Shown: positions 38,442 through 49,289 of the stretch, in pieces | How the letters are laid out: each line of letters starts with the position of its first letter | Position numbering within the stretch: the stretch's first letter is position 1 | NCBI GenBank assembly: GCA_016712275.1 | Contig: JADJRI010000024.1 | Location: 1-57,736 of the forward strand | From: Planctomycetota bacterium | GTDB lineage: Bacteria; Planctomycetota; Phycisphaerae; UBA1845; UTPLA1 | Reading direction: 5' to 3' | Length of the DNA stretch: 57,736 nucleotides | Made by a program: the position numbers and the translations under genes | The notes under the pieces: model-generated | Database searches by the model: none | What the model was told of the DNA's origin: nothing | Seen by the model: the letters and a program-made list of their open reading frames with translations, nothing else

Positions 38442-39851
38442 CTACGAATTCAAAATCAGTGTCACCATGGGGGCAATATCGAGGGCGTTGATCGCGCCAT
38501 CCGAATTGACATCGGCGCGCCAAATATCGCAAGCCGGATTGTCCCCGATAAACTCCAGCGGTGCTGTCAACGCCTGCGAAAATGGAAGTAGATCGTCCAA
38601 GGTGACGCTGCCGTTGCAGTCGAGATCGCCCGGCGTTCGAACCGGCCCGATCCTTCGCACAGCGCCGCTCAACGAGACTTGGTAGAGCGAACCGTCCGGT
38701 CCGATTTCGAGATCGGTGGAAACCCCGAAGCTCGAGCCGATGCGCAGTGAGTTCCGCTCCGCGACGGTGTCGGCCACCAAATCGGCGACATCCCCCGTCA
38801 GCACAATCGTATCGCGTGCGGCGTTTAGCGTGAAACGATAGAAATTGCCTGTGTTGGCATCTCCCATCACAAGCGTATTTTGCCAGGAAGGGGGCATGAT
38901 GTCGCCATCAATAAATGCCAACGCAGTGACAGCAACCGGTGCGAGAAAACTCAATTTCGGATCGACGTAGTTCGAACCGGGAATCTGAATGAGATCCTCG
39001 ATATTCTCCGGATCGCGGCTGTCGGGGCCCATGATTCTCGACCAGCCGCTGTTAAAGCCGGGTGGCACCAGGTTCACTTCGTCGTAGCTGCTGGGACCAT
39101 TCTCAGTATCCCAAAAGTTGCCCGTCTGCGGATCGAAGGTCAGCCCGAAGCTGTTGCGAATTCCGTAGGCGTATAACTGCCGGATGGACGCATTGGCATG
39201 GGCGAAAAAGGGATTATCCGCAGGTGTCGAGCCGTCGTCGTTTAGGCGAAAAACGCCGCCGACCCCGGCAATCGCAGAAGCGGATTGATTCTGCTCCAGC
39301 CGATTGCGGTTGAGGTCGCCGGTGATTCCATAGAGTTTTCCATCCGGGCCAAAGAGGATAATGCCGCCATCATGGTTGGGTCCGTTGACTTGCGTCGCGT
39401 CAAATGGAAAAGAGATGATCAATGTCTCATCGATCAGATCGACGCCCGTCCATGTGAAGCGGGATACCCGGTTTTCGATCCAACTTGCGCCATCGCTCTC
39501 GGCCCTTGAGTAATATAGATAGACAGAGCTATTAAGTTCGAAATCCGGATGAAGCGTAATGCCCAACAGGCCCCGTTCGCTGTCGGGGTTCACGGGCAGA
39601 TCAAGAACCGTCGCAACGAGCTGACCATCAACAATATGCTTGACTCGACCGGTGGATTTCTCGATGAGCAGAAACTCATTAAAGCCGAGGAAGGCGATTC
39701 CGGTGGGAAGACTGATATCGGTGTTGATGATGGTTTGGATTTCAACCGTTGGATCGGTGAGTGTTTGTGAATGTGCGGCCATTGGGCAAATGGCAAACAC
39801 GACCAATGCCGGAAGCAATCGAACGCCGCGGTTTACCGAATGACTTGCCAT
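38442..39851 (-). CDS. Secreted PQQ-type sugar dehydrogenase-like protein with dockerin-like tail
   Basis: 469 residues. A signal peptide (about 1-28, ending AAHSQ) precedes a six-bladed propeller of the soluble glucose/sorbosone dehydrogenase family, with SERGLLGITLHPDF, GPNHDGGIILFGPDGKLY and YGIRNSFGLTFDPQTG as signature strands. These enzymes oxidise sugars using pyrroloquinoline quinone. The C-terminus (about 400-469) has two calcium-loop repeats, GDLDCNGSVTLDDLLPF and ADVNSDGAINALDIAPM, a dockerin-like pair common at the ends of planctomycete exported proteins. No frameshift. True cofactor use is inferred from family only. Confidence 0.85.
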   Translation of the reverse strand: MASHSVNRGVRLLPALVVFAICPMAAHSQTLTDPTVEIQTIINTDISLPTGIAFLGFNEFLLIEKSTGRVKHIVDGQLVATVLDLPVNPDSERGLLGITLHPDFELNSSVYLYYSRAESDGASWIENRVSRFTWTGVDLIDETLIISFPFDATQVNGPNHDGGIILFGPDGKLYGITGDLNRNRLEQNQSASAIAGVGGVFRLNDDGSTPADNPFFAHANASIRQLYAYGIRNSFGLTFDPQTGNFWDTENGPSSYDEVNLVPPGFNSGWSRIMGPDSRDPENIEDLIQIPGSNYVDPKLSFLAPVAVTALAFIDGDIMPPSWQNTLVMGDANTGNFYRFTLNAARDTIVLTGDVADLVADTVAERNSLRIGSSFGVSTDLEIGPDGSLYQVSLSGAVRRIGPVRTPGDLDCNGSVTLDDLLPFSQALTAPLEFIGDNPACDIWRADVNSDGAINALDIAPMVTLILNS

Positions 39852-40137
39852 GATCGGTACCTCTCAGAAATTCTCACGAATCTGCAGTTGAATAACCACG
39901 GCACGCGAGGGCAAGAAAAGCTGCTGTTTCAGCTCTGTTTTTGATTGTGCCGATCTTGGCTCAATTGTAGCACGGCCATGCCCCCCAAGCCGAGAGTTTC
40001 CGGAGCGATGCGAAAAGTTGCCGTAGCCTGTTGATTGACCGCTGGTTACGAATGCGACTCTCCTGAGAAGGTCCGACGCACCTGCACATTTCACGTCCCG
40101 GATTTGAAACGCATCTCAATAGGCGGGCGGCGCATGC

Positions 40138-40509
40138 TCACTCATCACCGGAGGCGTCATTTTTTCCTGAGACGTGTTGCTCGAGATTCTGTTTGCCAAG
40201 GATGACATCCGCGCCGAAACAGGGCGGCTGATTGGGCGAGAGGCTCGTTTTGCCGTCGATGGTGTAGTAATACCACTGCTGCGTTTCGTTATCGTAGTAG
40301 TAGGGATTGCCGTTGCAGCCGATCGGCCGGGACATGTGCTTCGCATTCTCAACGGCCTTGGCCGGCGCCGCAAAGGTGCGGGCGGGTTGAATTTTGCTTT
40401 TGGAACGGTCGTCGGAGCATGCCGGCGTGCCCAACATGGCGAATGTCAATAGTGTGGCACCAACAGGGAACTTCCGGCAAATGGCTTCGAATTGTCCCGC
40501 GATTATCAC
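40138..40509 (-). CDS. Hypothetical lipoprotein
   Basis: 123 residues. The hydrophobic N-terminus ends FAMLGTPACSDD, a good lipobox. The mature protein is small and polar, with an aromatic segment NPYYYDNETQQWYYYTIDGK that looks like a WW-like or surface beta strand motif. The gene overlaps the upstream glycosyltransferase stop by 4 bases (ATGA-type), so both are translated from one message. Function unknown. Confidence 0.65.
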   Translation of the reverse strand: MIIAGQFEAICRKFPVGATLLTFAMLGTPACSDDRSKSKIQPARTFAAPAKAVENAKHMSRPIGCNGNPYYYDNETQQWYYYTIDGKTSLSPNQPPCFGADVILGKQNLEQHVSGKNDASGDE

Positions 40510-41471
40510 GGCTTATTCCTGCCGCTTTGTTCCAATTCCATCCTGCGAACGCGATAGGAAACATCCTCGAGAATTCCCCGGCTGCTATTGATCAGGTCGG
40601 CGACGATGCCGGTGAGGATCATCTGGAATCCCGCGAGCATGAGGATGGCCGCGAGGATGAGTGATTGGACGTGTTCCTTGCCGCCATCGATCGTGAAGAA
40701 GAATTTGTATAGAAAGCGCATGCCGATGAGAAATCCGGCGCCGAAAATGACCATGCCGAGCGAGCTGAAAATCTTCATCGCCCGGAATGACGAATAGACG
40801 CGCAGCATGATGGATAGCGAGTGCGTAATAAAAACGCCGATGTTGGAAAACAGGCGCGACTCGCGGAGCTTTTCATTGGTCTTGATGGGAATGCTGACCG
40901 TGATGATGCGCTTTTGGCCGGCCTGAATCACATGATCGACCGTGTGGTCGAAATCGGTCGACAGCGCGAATCGCATCGCCGCTTCTCGCGAATATGCCTT
41001 GAAACCACTGGCGACATCGGGCACTTTCAGATTCGCGAGTCGGCTGACAACATAACTCCCGAGCGTTTGCATTTTCTTTTTGATAAACGAGAAGTGCGGC
41101 ACCTTTTCAGGCTCTCGGTCGCCGATGACAAGGTCGGCGCGGTGTTCGAGGATGGGCTGAACGAGGCGCGGAATATCGCCGCCAAAGTACTGGTTGTCGC
41201 CATCGGTATTGACAATGATGTCGGCCCCATGTCGCAGGCAATAATCGAATCCGCAGGCAAAGGCATTACCGAGGCCGCGGTTCCCAGTAAAGCTGAGGAT
41301 GTGATTCACCCCGTGCCGCCGGGCGACCTCGACCGTCCGGTCGGTGCAGCCGTCGTCGATGACGAGAACTTGAATTTCAGCAATTCCGGCAATCTGTTTG
41401 GGCAGGTCGTCCAGGACGGCCGGCAGGGTGGCTTCCTCGTTAAGGCACGGAATTTGGATGAAAAGTTTCAT
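40506..41471 (-). CDS. Family 2 glycosyltransferase, DPMS/polyprenyl-phosphate type
   Basis: A 321-residue enzyme. The GT-A domain starts KLFIQIPCLNEEATLPAVLD, with nucleotide-sugar residues in VIDDGCTDRT and the metal-binding motif in NTDGDNQY. Two C-terminal membrane segments (about 235-255 and 270-295) resemble dolichyl-phosphate mannose or undecaprenyl-phosphate sugar synthases, which load a lipid carrier with a sugar. Such a donor would suit the GT-C enzymes elsewhere in this window, though that link is inference. ATG 41471 gives the family start; an upstream ATG at 41504 lies in a repeat-derived stretch. No frameshift. Confidence 0.87.
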   Translation of the reverse strand: MKLFIQIPCLNEEATLPAVLDDLPKQIAGIAEIQVLVIDDGCTDRTVEVARRHGVNHILSFTGNRGLGNAFACGFDYCLRHGADIIVNTDGDNQYFGGDIPRLVQPILEHRADLVIGDREPEKVPHFSFIKKKMQTLGSYVVSRLANLKVPDVASGFKAYSREAAMRFALSTDFDHTVDHVIQAGQKRIITVSIPIKTNEKLRESRLFSNIGVFITHSLSIMLRVYSSFRAMKIFSSLGMVIFGAGFLIGMRFLYKFFFTIDGGKEHVQSLILAAILMLAGFQMILTGIVADLINSSRGILEDVSYRVRRMELEQSGRNKP

Positions 41472-41680
41472 GTCTGTTTTCGAATTCCTGGTTGCGTGTT
41501 TCAAGCCAGATCCGTTTCGCGGTGGCGCGAATTGACGAACGGGCGATCAAAACTGCCTTTTCACCGGTCCAAGACTGGACTAATTTCCAAATCAGCCTGC
41601 TTTTGCCGGTCGGGTCGGGAGTTTACAATGTTCCCTTTCACAGTACATCGGCAAGAAATGCGGTTTTTCGGAGTTACAAC

Positions 41681-44440
41681 ATGCGAATGGAACGACAAAT
41701 TCGACGGTTCACGATGGGTGCAGGTGCGGCAGCATGGGCACTGGCGATTTTTGCGGTCGCACCGGCCAACGGCCAGGACGTCAAATATGAAAAGTATCGC
41801 CTCGACAACGGCATGACGGTGATCCTGCATGAGGATCATTCTCTGCCGGTTGCGACGATCAATCTGTGGTATTACGTCGGTGGCAAGGACGAGTCGCCTG
41901 GCCGTTCCGGCTTTGCGCATCTTTTTGAACATCTCATGTTCATGGGAACGCGCCGCGTACCGGGCAACAAGTTTGACGCAATGATGGAAGCGGGCGGGGG
42001 CTGGAACAACGCCAGCACATCATGGGACCGGACCAACTATTACTCCTTCGGGCCGGCGAGCCTTCTGCCCACGCTGCTTTGGCTCGATGCGGATCGGCTG
42101 GAGGATCTCGGCCGCGAAATGACCCAGGAGAAGCTCGACAAGCAGCGTGAAGTTGTGCGCAACGAGCGGCGGCAGACCAGCGAGATGCAGCCATATGGGC
42201 GGGCCGAATTGAAAGTATGCGAGCTGATGTACCCGATTGGCCATCCCTATCACATTGAGGTAATCGGCACCCACGAGGATTTGCAGGCGGCCAGCGTCCA
42301 GGATGTGAAGGATTTCTTCAGGACGTTTTATGTGCCCAACAACATGTCGCTCGTGGTTGCGGGGGATTTTGATCCCGCTGAGACGAAGCCGCTGATCGAA
42401 AAGTTGTTCGGCACGCTGCCACGCGACGCGGATCCGAAACATGCACAGGCCGATCCGGTGAAGTTGAGTGATGTCAAGCGCGCGACATACACCGATCGCG
42501 TTCAATTCAGCCGGCTCTCTTTCGTCTATCACAGTCCGGCCGAATTTCAGCCGGGTGACGCGGAAATGGACCTGACCGGTCGAATTCTGGGCGAGGGCAA
42601 GAGCAGCCGGCTCTACAAACGGCTCGTCTATGACGACAAAATCGCCACGGATGTGTCGGCCTATCAGTCGTCGGGATTGCTGGGCTCGCTGTTTAATGTG
42701 CATGTCACGGCCAAGCAGGGTGTCTCGCTCGATCAGATTGAAGAAGTGACCGACGAGGTGTTGAAGGAGTATCTGGAAAAGGGACCGACGGATGAAGAAC
42801 TGGAGCGCCAAAAAGCCTCGATTGAATACGAGAAGCTGTCCGGCTTACAGAGCCTATTGACCAAGGCGGATGCCCTCAACAAATACAACTTCTATTTCGG
42901 CGAGCCGAATGGATTCAAGCGCGATTTGGATCGATATCGACGTGAAACGACAACCAGTGTCGCGAAGGCCGCCCGCGAAATTCTCACGCCGGGAGCTCGA
43001 CTGATCATGCGCGTGCTCTCTGAGTCCGATGCCGGTAAGCCAAGCGAAAGTTCAGGCGTGGTTTTGGCCGGTCGGGATGAGGAGCCCGGCGCATCACCGG
43101 AGAAAGCGTTTGAGCCCCAGGCGCCGACGGTGTTCAAGCTCTCAAACGGTATCGAGGTTCGGCACTGGGAGCGAAGCGAGTTGCCCCTCGTGCAAGTGTC
43201 GCTGATGCAAAAGCGGGATCGCTCTATACCGACAACGACAAGGCGGGGCTGGGTTACATGACGGCCTCCATGCTCGACGAAGGCCGGCGACCTTGACGCT
43301 CCTGGCATTCAGTGATGCATTGGAGTTGTTGGGTGCGACCTTCAGCGTGGATGCAGGGCACGAAGCGACCACCGTCGATGTCACCACGTTAGAGCACTTT
43401 TGACAAGGCGCTGGCGCTTGTATGCCAATGCCATCTTGCGGCCGCGATTTGATGAGAAAGAGTGGGAGCGCGTCCAACGACTTCACCTGGAGGCCCTAAA
43501 AAAAGCGGAAGACCGGGCGCCGATGGTGGCGGCGCGGGTCGGCATGTCGTCGTTTTTTGGAGACGACCATCCCTATGGACGACCGGTGAATGGAACGCCC
43601 GAATCGATTGCGGCGATCAAGCTCTCGGATGTGAAGCGTTGTTATGCCGGGACGTTTGTGCCGGGTGGTGCGACGTTTTTTGTGGCGGGCGACCTGACCG
43701 CCGATGAAGCAAGAGCGGCTTTGGAAGGGGCGTTTGGCGAATGGACAGCGCCGAAGGGCGCATCGCAGCCGATGCCGATTGCCGTGGAGCAGCCGAAGGC
43801 CGGACCGATGCGCGTTGTGCTGGTGGAAAAGCCGGGCTCCGTGCAAACGGTCATTCGCTTCTATATGCCGGGTCCGAAGGCGGACGATGCGAATCGCATC
43901 AAGCTCGAACTGCTCAATACAATTCTGGGCGGCAGCTTCACGAGTCGATTAAATCAGAATCTGCGGGAAAAGAACGGCTACACCTATGGGGCGCGGTCGA
44001 GCTATTCAATGTCGAAGGGCGTGGGCTACATGACCGCCGGCGCGGACGTGCAGGCCGAGGTCACCGGGCCGGCGCTGAAGGAGTTTCTGGCGGAATTCGC
44101 CAAAATTCGCGCCGGCGGAATTTCGGAAGAGGAAGCGAGAAAGTCGCGCGAGACGAACCGCATCGAAATTGTACAGGGATTCCAGGGCCTCAATGGTGTC
44201 ATTGGTACGGCACAAGGAATTGAGGAGAAGGGGCGCGCGTTCGCGTCGCTGGCGGCGGATTTGGCGGCCATGAATTCGGTGAAAGAAGGGGATTTGAACG
44301 GACTCGCCAAGGGGGCAATTCCACTGGATAACGCCGTGCTGATTTTGGTGGGGGATCGCAAGTTGATTGAAGAGCAGATGAAAGGGCTGGATTTGCCGAA
44401 GCCCGAAATGCGGACGGTCGGCGGGGCGTTGGCGAAGTAG
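41681..44440 (+). CDS. Secreted two-module M16 zinc peptidase (cluster of frameshifts)
   Basis: About 919 residues in two M16 modules. A signal peptide ends APANGQD. The N-terminal module has the inverted zinc motif HLFEH (H80, E83, H84) and the downstream glutamate region, so it is active-type; the second module (after about residue 470) lacks it, as in pitrilysin-like enzymes that form a clamshell. Such proteases degrade peptides in the envelope. The frame is lost in about five places between 43205 and 43430; the fragments MQKAGSLYTDNDKAGLGYMT, LELLGATFSVDAGHEATTVD and YANAILRPRFDEKEWE rejoin in order. ATG 41681 has ggag 8 bases upstream. Confidence 0.88.
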
Positions 44441-44950
44441 ATTCCGAAGTGCTTGCCAGCGCTGCGGTTTGCGGATCGATGTCTTGTTGAGGTTTACGGT
44501 TTTGCCTCCCGAAGGTCCGCGAACTCGTTACTTTCAGAATCGGCGGGCAGCCAACCTTACTGGCACCCGGCATTCTTGGGCCACGTTGAACGATAACTCG
44601 AGCCAGAGACGCAGAGTGAGCGACAACATTTTAAAGGGATGAAGATGCGGGTTACATTGCTGATATATTCCGATTTTGGATGCGTGTTCGCATTACGGTG
44701 GCACTTCCTGGAGATGCACTTCCGCGAGGTTCGTCGTTAAGAAGCGTATTGGCCGTGGCTAGAGGTGATGCAGGTGCCCTCCACCTCCGCCGCCCAGCGC
44801 GGGGGGATGGACGCGGAAAAGGGCACTCCTTGGTGGTGGAAAATGTTGGAGCGGAGGTGCCGGGGATGCAAGGCTGTCGCGTCTGCCGATGAATCCGAAT
44901 GCGGTGAGAGCTGCAGGACGTTGGGACTCGGTCTTCGGATCCAATTCGAT
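44441..44950. other. Intergenic region before the SGNH gene
   Basis: About 510 bases. I see no convincing gene, no strong hairpin and no clear promoter. A short frame from about 44645 has no homology I recognise. Confidence 0.45.
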
Positions 44951-46087
44951 ATGGCATCAAGAATCCCGCCAAGCCTCGGGTCGAAGTCAGATCGGAAAAT
45001 TCCGTTCCGGCGGAAAGTCGCATATAGCGCAATGGTGCTGGGCGCATTTCTGATTGTCGCCGGCGGCGCCATGGAATGGGTATTGCGAGATCGTTACGGT
45101 AGCATTTCACAAATCACCGGCGTCGCGGAATGGAAAACCAGCGAATGGGGCGGCATCCGATACGAATGGGATCAGTATCATGAACGGCTGGGATGGGTCA
45201 ACGTGCCGTCCTATCGAAGCGGTCCGGCCATACCTTTTAAGGTTGCGATCAACGATCAGGGCCTGCGCGGCACGCGGAACTATTCAAGATCGCTCCAAAT
45301 GGTGTCACGCGAATCGCCGTCTTCGGCGACTCGTGCGTGTTTGGCGAGGAAGTCGATGATGACGAGACCGTACCGGCGCATTTGGAGCGTTTGCTTCCAT
45401 CAACAGAGGTCCTGAACTTCGGCGTACACGGCTATGGTGTCGGCCAGATGGGCATGCTGCTCGAATCTCGGATCGACGAATTCAATCCCAACCATGTCGT
45501 GCTGATGATTTTGATTCCCGAGGACATTGCACGAGACAGTTCCGATTTTCTGGGACACGCGAAACCCAGCTTTGCGCTCAGTGCTGATGGCCGGGTGGAG
45601 GTGAGAAACACGCCGGTTCCCGAAGCCACGCGGCAGCCCTGGATTTTTCGCAACTGCTATTCGGCGGCATGGTTGTTCGGCCGCGCGCGTGCATTGGAGA
45701 CCAGCCCCAATCTCGGCCAGCAAATGCAGATGCTGCACGGAATGCTGGCTCAAATGAAGTCAAAGTGTGAGAAAATGGGTGCCGGGTTCACGGTTGTACC
45801 GATCGTTGTCGCCGGTTCTATCGAACGGGCGCGACGCGAACCCTCCCATCGACAGGCCGTCGAAGTCATACGCACATCATTGCAGACAAGTGGATTTCAA
45901 ATTCTCGATCTGGTTGGCCCGCTGGCGGAGTCGTATGCGCGGGAAGGAGAGAAACTGGTCGCGCCCGTGGCGCACTGGTCAAGCCGCGGCAACTGCCTGA
46001 TTGCAATGCGTGGCCGAGTATCTTGCAAAGAAATTGTCGGATTATTCTGGCGAAGTTCGCGCCGACGGTTGCGAGAACGAACCATGA
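44951..46087 (+). CDS. Membrane-anchored SGNH hydrolase-like protein (two frameshifts)
   Basis: About 378 residues if repaired. One membrane segment (about residues 25-47) is followed by a periplasmic SGNH/GDSL-like domain. The nucleophile block is IAVFGDSCVFGEEV, with GVHGYGVGQM later and HWSSRGN as the probable Asp/His block substitute. The fold is that of deacetylases or acyltransferases acting on glycans. Breaks lie near 45293 and 46000-46020. The corrected end is AEYLAKKLSDYSGEV...CENEP, its stop overlapping the ATG of the next gene (ATGA at 46084). Start uncertain; ATG 44951. Confidence 0.75.
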
Positions 46088-47995
46088 ATGGTGCGCGAAG
46101 CGTGGTTCAGACCAACGGACTAAATAAGTCCCCATCAGCGGATCGAGGGACTCAGGGCGATTGGGCGAAGCGGGTACTGGCCGGCTCATTGATCGCGGCA
46201 TTGATACTTGTGGCCTATCGAAACGTCTATTCGGTGCCGTTTCTGTTCGACGATTTCGCTGCCATTGTTGAGAATCCGCATATTCATCAAGTCTGGCCGC
46301 CGACTTGGCTGACGGCCACGCAGCCGCAGACGCCGTTAACGGGCCGTCCGTTCGCTGCTTTGACATTTGCCCTCAACTGGAAATTCGCCGGCGGCAATCC
46401 AACTTCTTACCACGCCGTTAATGTCGCGATTCATTGCATGTGCGCTGGCTCCTGTTTCGCATGGTGGAAGTGATGCTCCTGAGTGTGTATGGCGAATCCT
46501 GGTCCACGAATCATGTACTCGCGATTAGCGCGCTGATTGCGGGCCTTTGGGCGTTGCATCCGATTCAATCGGAAGCTGTTACCTACATCACGCAGCGCAC
46601 CGAGCTGATAATGACGCTGTTTTATCTGCTGACGATCTACTGTTCCATTCGAGCCAGTCAATCCGGCGACCATTGGCAATGGGTTCTGGCTGCCGCAGTC
46701 TCGGCATCGCTTGGCATGGGTTGCAAAGAATCGATGGCCACGGTGCCCATTATCGTGGTTGTACTCTTGAAGTTGCATGATGGCGGGAGTTTTCGTTCGA
46801 TAATTTCAAAGAACCGTCGCTTAATGTGCGCTGTTTTGAGCGAACTGATCTTGGTCGGATTGATGGCGCGCGGCGGTCGCTCGGAAACGGCCGGATTGGC
46901 AACCGGGATTGGGTCGGTCGACTATTTGTTCATCCAATGCAGGGTGGTTCTGGGCTATTTTCGACTCTGCGTATGGCCGCATCCACTGGTGTTTGATTAC
47001 GGCCCGGCGCGAGAGATATCGATGCAGGCCGCTTTGCCATTCGTGGTCGCAATGATCCTCATCCTGTCGATAGTCGCTGTGCTAATCGCCAAGAGACCAA
47101 AATTTGGCTGGCTCTTGGCCCTGTCACTTCTGGTGCTGGCTCCAACCTCCAGCGTTGTTCCCATTTCATCGGAAATCGGAGCGGAGCGGCGCATGTATCT
47201 GCCTCTTGCATTCTTACTAGGGCCATCATTCCAGCGATCAGTCGTCGCATTTCAATCAATGGCAGTCGAACGCTGCAATTAATCGGAGCGTCGACGGCTT
47301 CAGGTATCGTGATTGCTTGTATCCCGGTAACAGTGAATCGCATCGCCGACTATCAATCCGCCGAACGGATCTGGGCGAATAGTCTGGCGGCGGCCCCAAA
47401 CAATTGGCGGGCACATTTCAATCTGGGTGTCATCCACGACGAGGCCGGCCGAATTGAAGAATCGTTGATTCGGTTTCGAGAGGCGGTCCATATCGAGTCG
47501 CGTGCCTATAAAGCCCACACCAACCTCGGCAATGCACTGTACAAGTTGAATCGAATCGGCGAGGCGATCGAGGCTTATAGGCGATCGCTCACGATCAATG
47601 AGCAATTCGATCAGACGCATTTCAGTCTGGCCGTGGCGCTTCACTCTGCAGGCCGCATTGAAGAGTCGATCCGCGAATATGAAGTGGCGCTGAAGTTGAA
47701 CAGCCGATATACGGACGCCCACTACAATCTCGCCGCCTTATTGCAGGCCCTCGGCAAACTGGCCGACGCCGAAAAGCACTACCGATCAGCCATCGGCCTA
47801 CGTCCCGATCACGCGGATGCATACAACAATCTGGGCAATGTCCTTGGGCTGCAGGGTCGACTAGCCGAAGCGGCCGGGTGCTTTGAGAAGGCGCTCGCGC
47901 TCGACCCATCCATGACCGAGGCGGCCGAAAATCTTCACGGCATACGTGCGGTCATGGCCGACAAATCCGATGGTGCCACAAATACGTTACCCTGA
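46084..47995 (+). CDS. TMTC-like membrane TPR protein, putative GT-C glycosyltransferase (two frameshifts)
   Basis: About 637 residues. Some 10 membrane segments come first, with an acidic pair in the first extracytoplasmic loop (VPFLFDDFAAIVENPHI) that matches the catalytic-type aspartates of GT-C and TMTC proteins. The ALHPIQSEAVTYITQRTEL and GAERRMYLPLAF motifs are family hallmarks. About six C-terminal TPR units (for example AHFNLGVIHDEAGRIEESLI) follow. Frame breaks lie near 46440 and 47220. TMTC proteins are linked to O-mannosylation in eukaryotes; here the acceptor is unknown. It overlaps the SGNH gene by 4 bases and the convergent phosphatase gene by 9. Confidence 0.82.
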
Positions 47996-49114
47996 TCCGC
48001 GCTCAATGTCTTCGCCCTTCGAGTGACCGGCGCGGCCCAGCTTGTCCACCATGGCGCCGCCGAGGTTGGGCAGGCTGATTTCGGGCCAGGGAACAGGGCC
48101 GCCGCCCGGCTTCAGCGCTCTCACAACGCTCCCGAGCCACAATTTCAGGCTGCGCGCCTTTTCGCGCAGCGTCAATCGTGGTGCCAGACCATTGACACGA
48201 AACAAGAGCGCGGTGATGTCATCCTCGAGCAAATTCGACGGATTCAGCGCCCGCAACGCCGCAAGCAATGCGGTCACCAACTGGGCCGGTTCGCTCGCGT
48301 CGATCGACTGAACGATTTTGTAAAGTCCCTCGACGCCCAGCAGCCCGCCCCCGGCGTCGCGGCATTCGATCAGACAATCGGTGTAGCACAGAATCATATC
48401 TCCGACGGCCATGCGCGTCGCAAACTGATCATATCGGGCAAGGTCGATGATGCCGAGCGGTGTATTCGATATCCCGCTGGCGACGACAGGCTCGCCAACA
48501 TTCTTGCTCTTCCTGGTTTCAGTCTTATTGCCAGGCTCAAGGACCGACCACGTCTTGTTCGACGTTCGGTAAACAAAGGGCGGCGGGTGGCCGGCGTTGC
48601 AGATGGCAAGCTCATTGGTGGATGCGAAATAAGTCGTGACAATGGCCGTGGCAAATTGGCCGCCGCCCGCGAGCATGCCGAATTGCTCATTCATGTTGCG
48701 GACGAAGCGGGTCTGATCGATGAAATTGATGAACTTCCGCATCAAGTTGCGAAGGTTGACCGCCGCGGCAGAGACCGTGTCGCCGTGCCCGCTGACATCG
48801 GCAAGCAGCAGGCGGGTGATGCGGCCCGTGGCGCAGGAGGAGACATAATGCACGTCGCCGCCGGCGGCCGCGTTGCCGTAGGGGCGGCTATAGACCCACG
48901 CATCGAGGCCGGCCATGACCACGCCGCAATCGACCGGCTGGTTCCCGCCCCAGACTTCCATGCATTGCATCGTATGCGATTCGTTCATGTCATCTGTATT
49001 CTTGGCATGTTGTCGCGGCGGGTCAAAGAGCGCGGCCGCGTTGCGGTGATTTGATTGCTCAGGAAGTTGTGACCGTTCCCAGTCGATTCGTGGAAGTTCT
49101 GCTGCTGCTGCCAT
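47987..49114 (-). CDS. SpoIIE-type PP2C serine phosphatase
   Basis: About 375 residues. The PPM phosphatase domain has GGDVHYVSSC, LLLADVSGHG, CNAGHPPPFVYR, GDMILCYTDCLIE and EDDITALLF, the metal-binding and structural blocks of SpoIIE/RsbU phosphatases. These dephosphorylate anti-sigma-factor antagonists and similar STAS proteins. No sensor domain is fused, so it may act with a separate partner. The N-terminal about 40 residues are polar and lack a signal. Starts at 49114, GTG 49120 and ATG 48988 (MNESHTMQ) are all possible. The C-terminal tail of about 80 residues beyond the core is unusual. No frameshift. Confidence 0.83.
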   Translation of the reverse strand: MAAAAELPRIDWERSQLPEQSNHRNAAALFDPPRQHAKNTDDMNESHTMQCMEVWGGNQPVDCGVVMAGLDAWVYSRPYGNAAAGGDVHYVSSCATGRITRLLLADVSGHGDTVSAAAVNLRNLMRKFINFIDQTRFVRNMNEQFGMLAGGGQFATAIVTTYFASTNELAICNAGHPPPFVYRTSNKTWSVLEPGNKTETRKSKNVGEPVVASGISNTPLGIIDLARYDQFATRMAVGDMILCYTDCLIECRDAGGGLLGVEGLYKIVQSIDASEPAQLVTALLAALRALNPSNLLEDDITALLFRVNGLAPRLTLREKARSLKLWLGSVVRALKPGGGPVPWPEISLPNLGGAMVDKLGRAGHSKGEDIERGSG

Positions 49115-49289
49115 TTGCACAGGCCTCGCATTTTAGTGCTCACGATTCACGGTTTCTCGCGAGCGGCACACCGGCTCCGTCACGACGGGCTGCGGATCGA
49201 CACGATCCGGCTCGCGATGCTGGGTGACACTTCATCCGCTCGCGAGGAGGGCGGTGCTTCCGTGCCCCGCCGGTTCGGACTACCATTTG

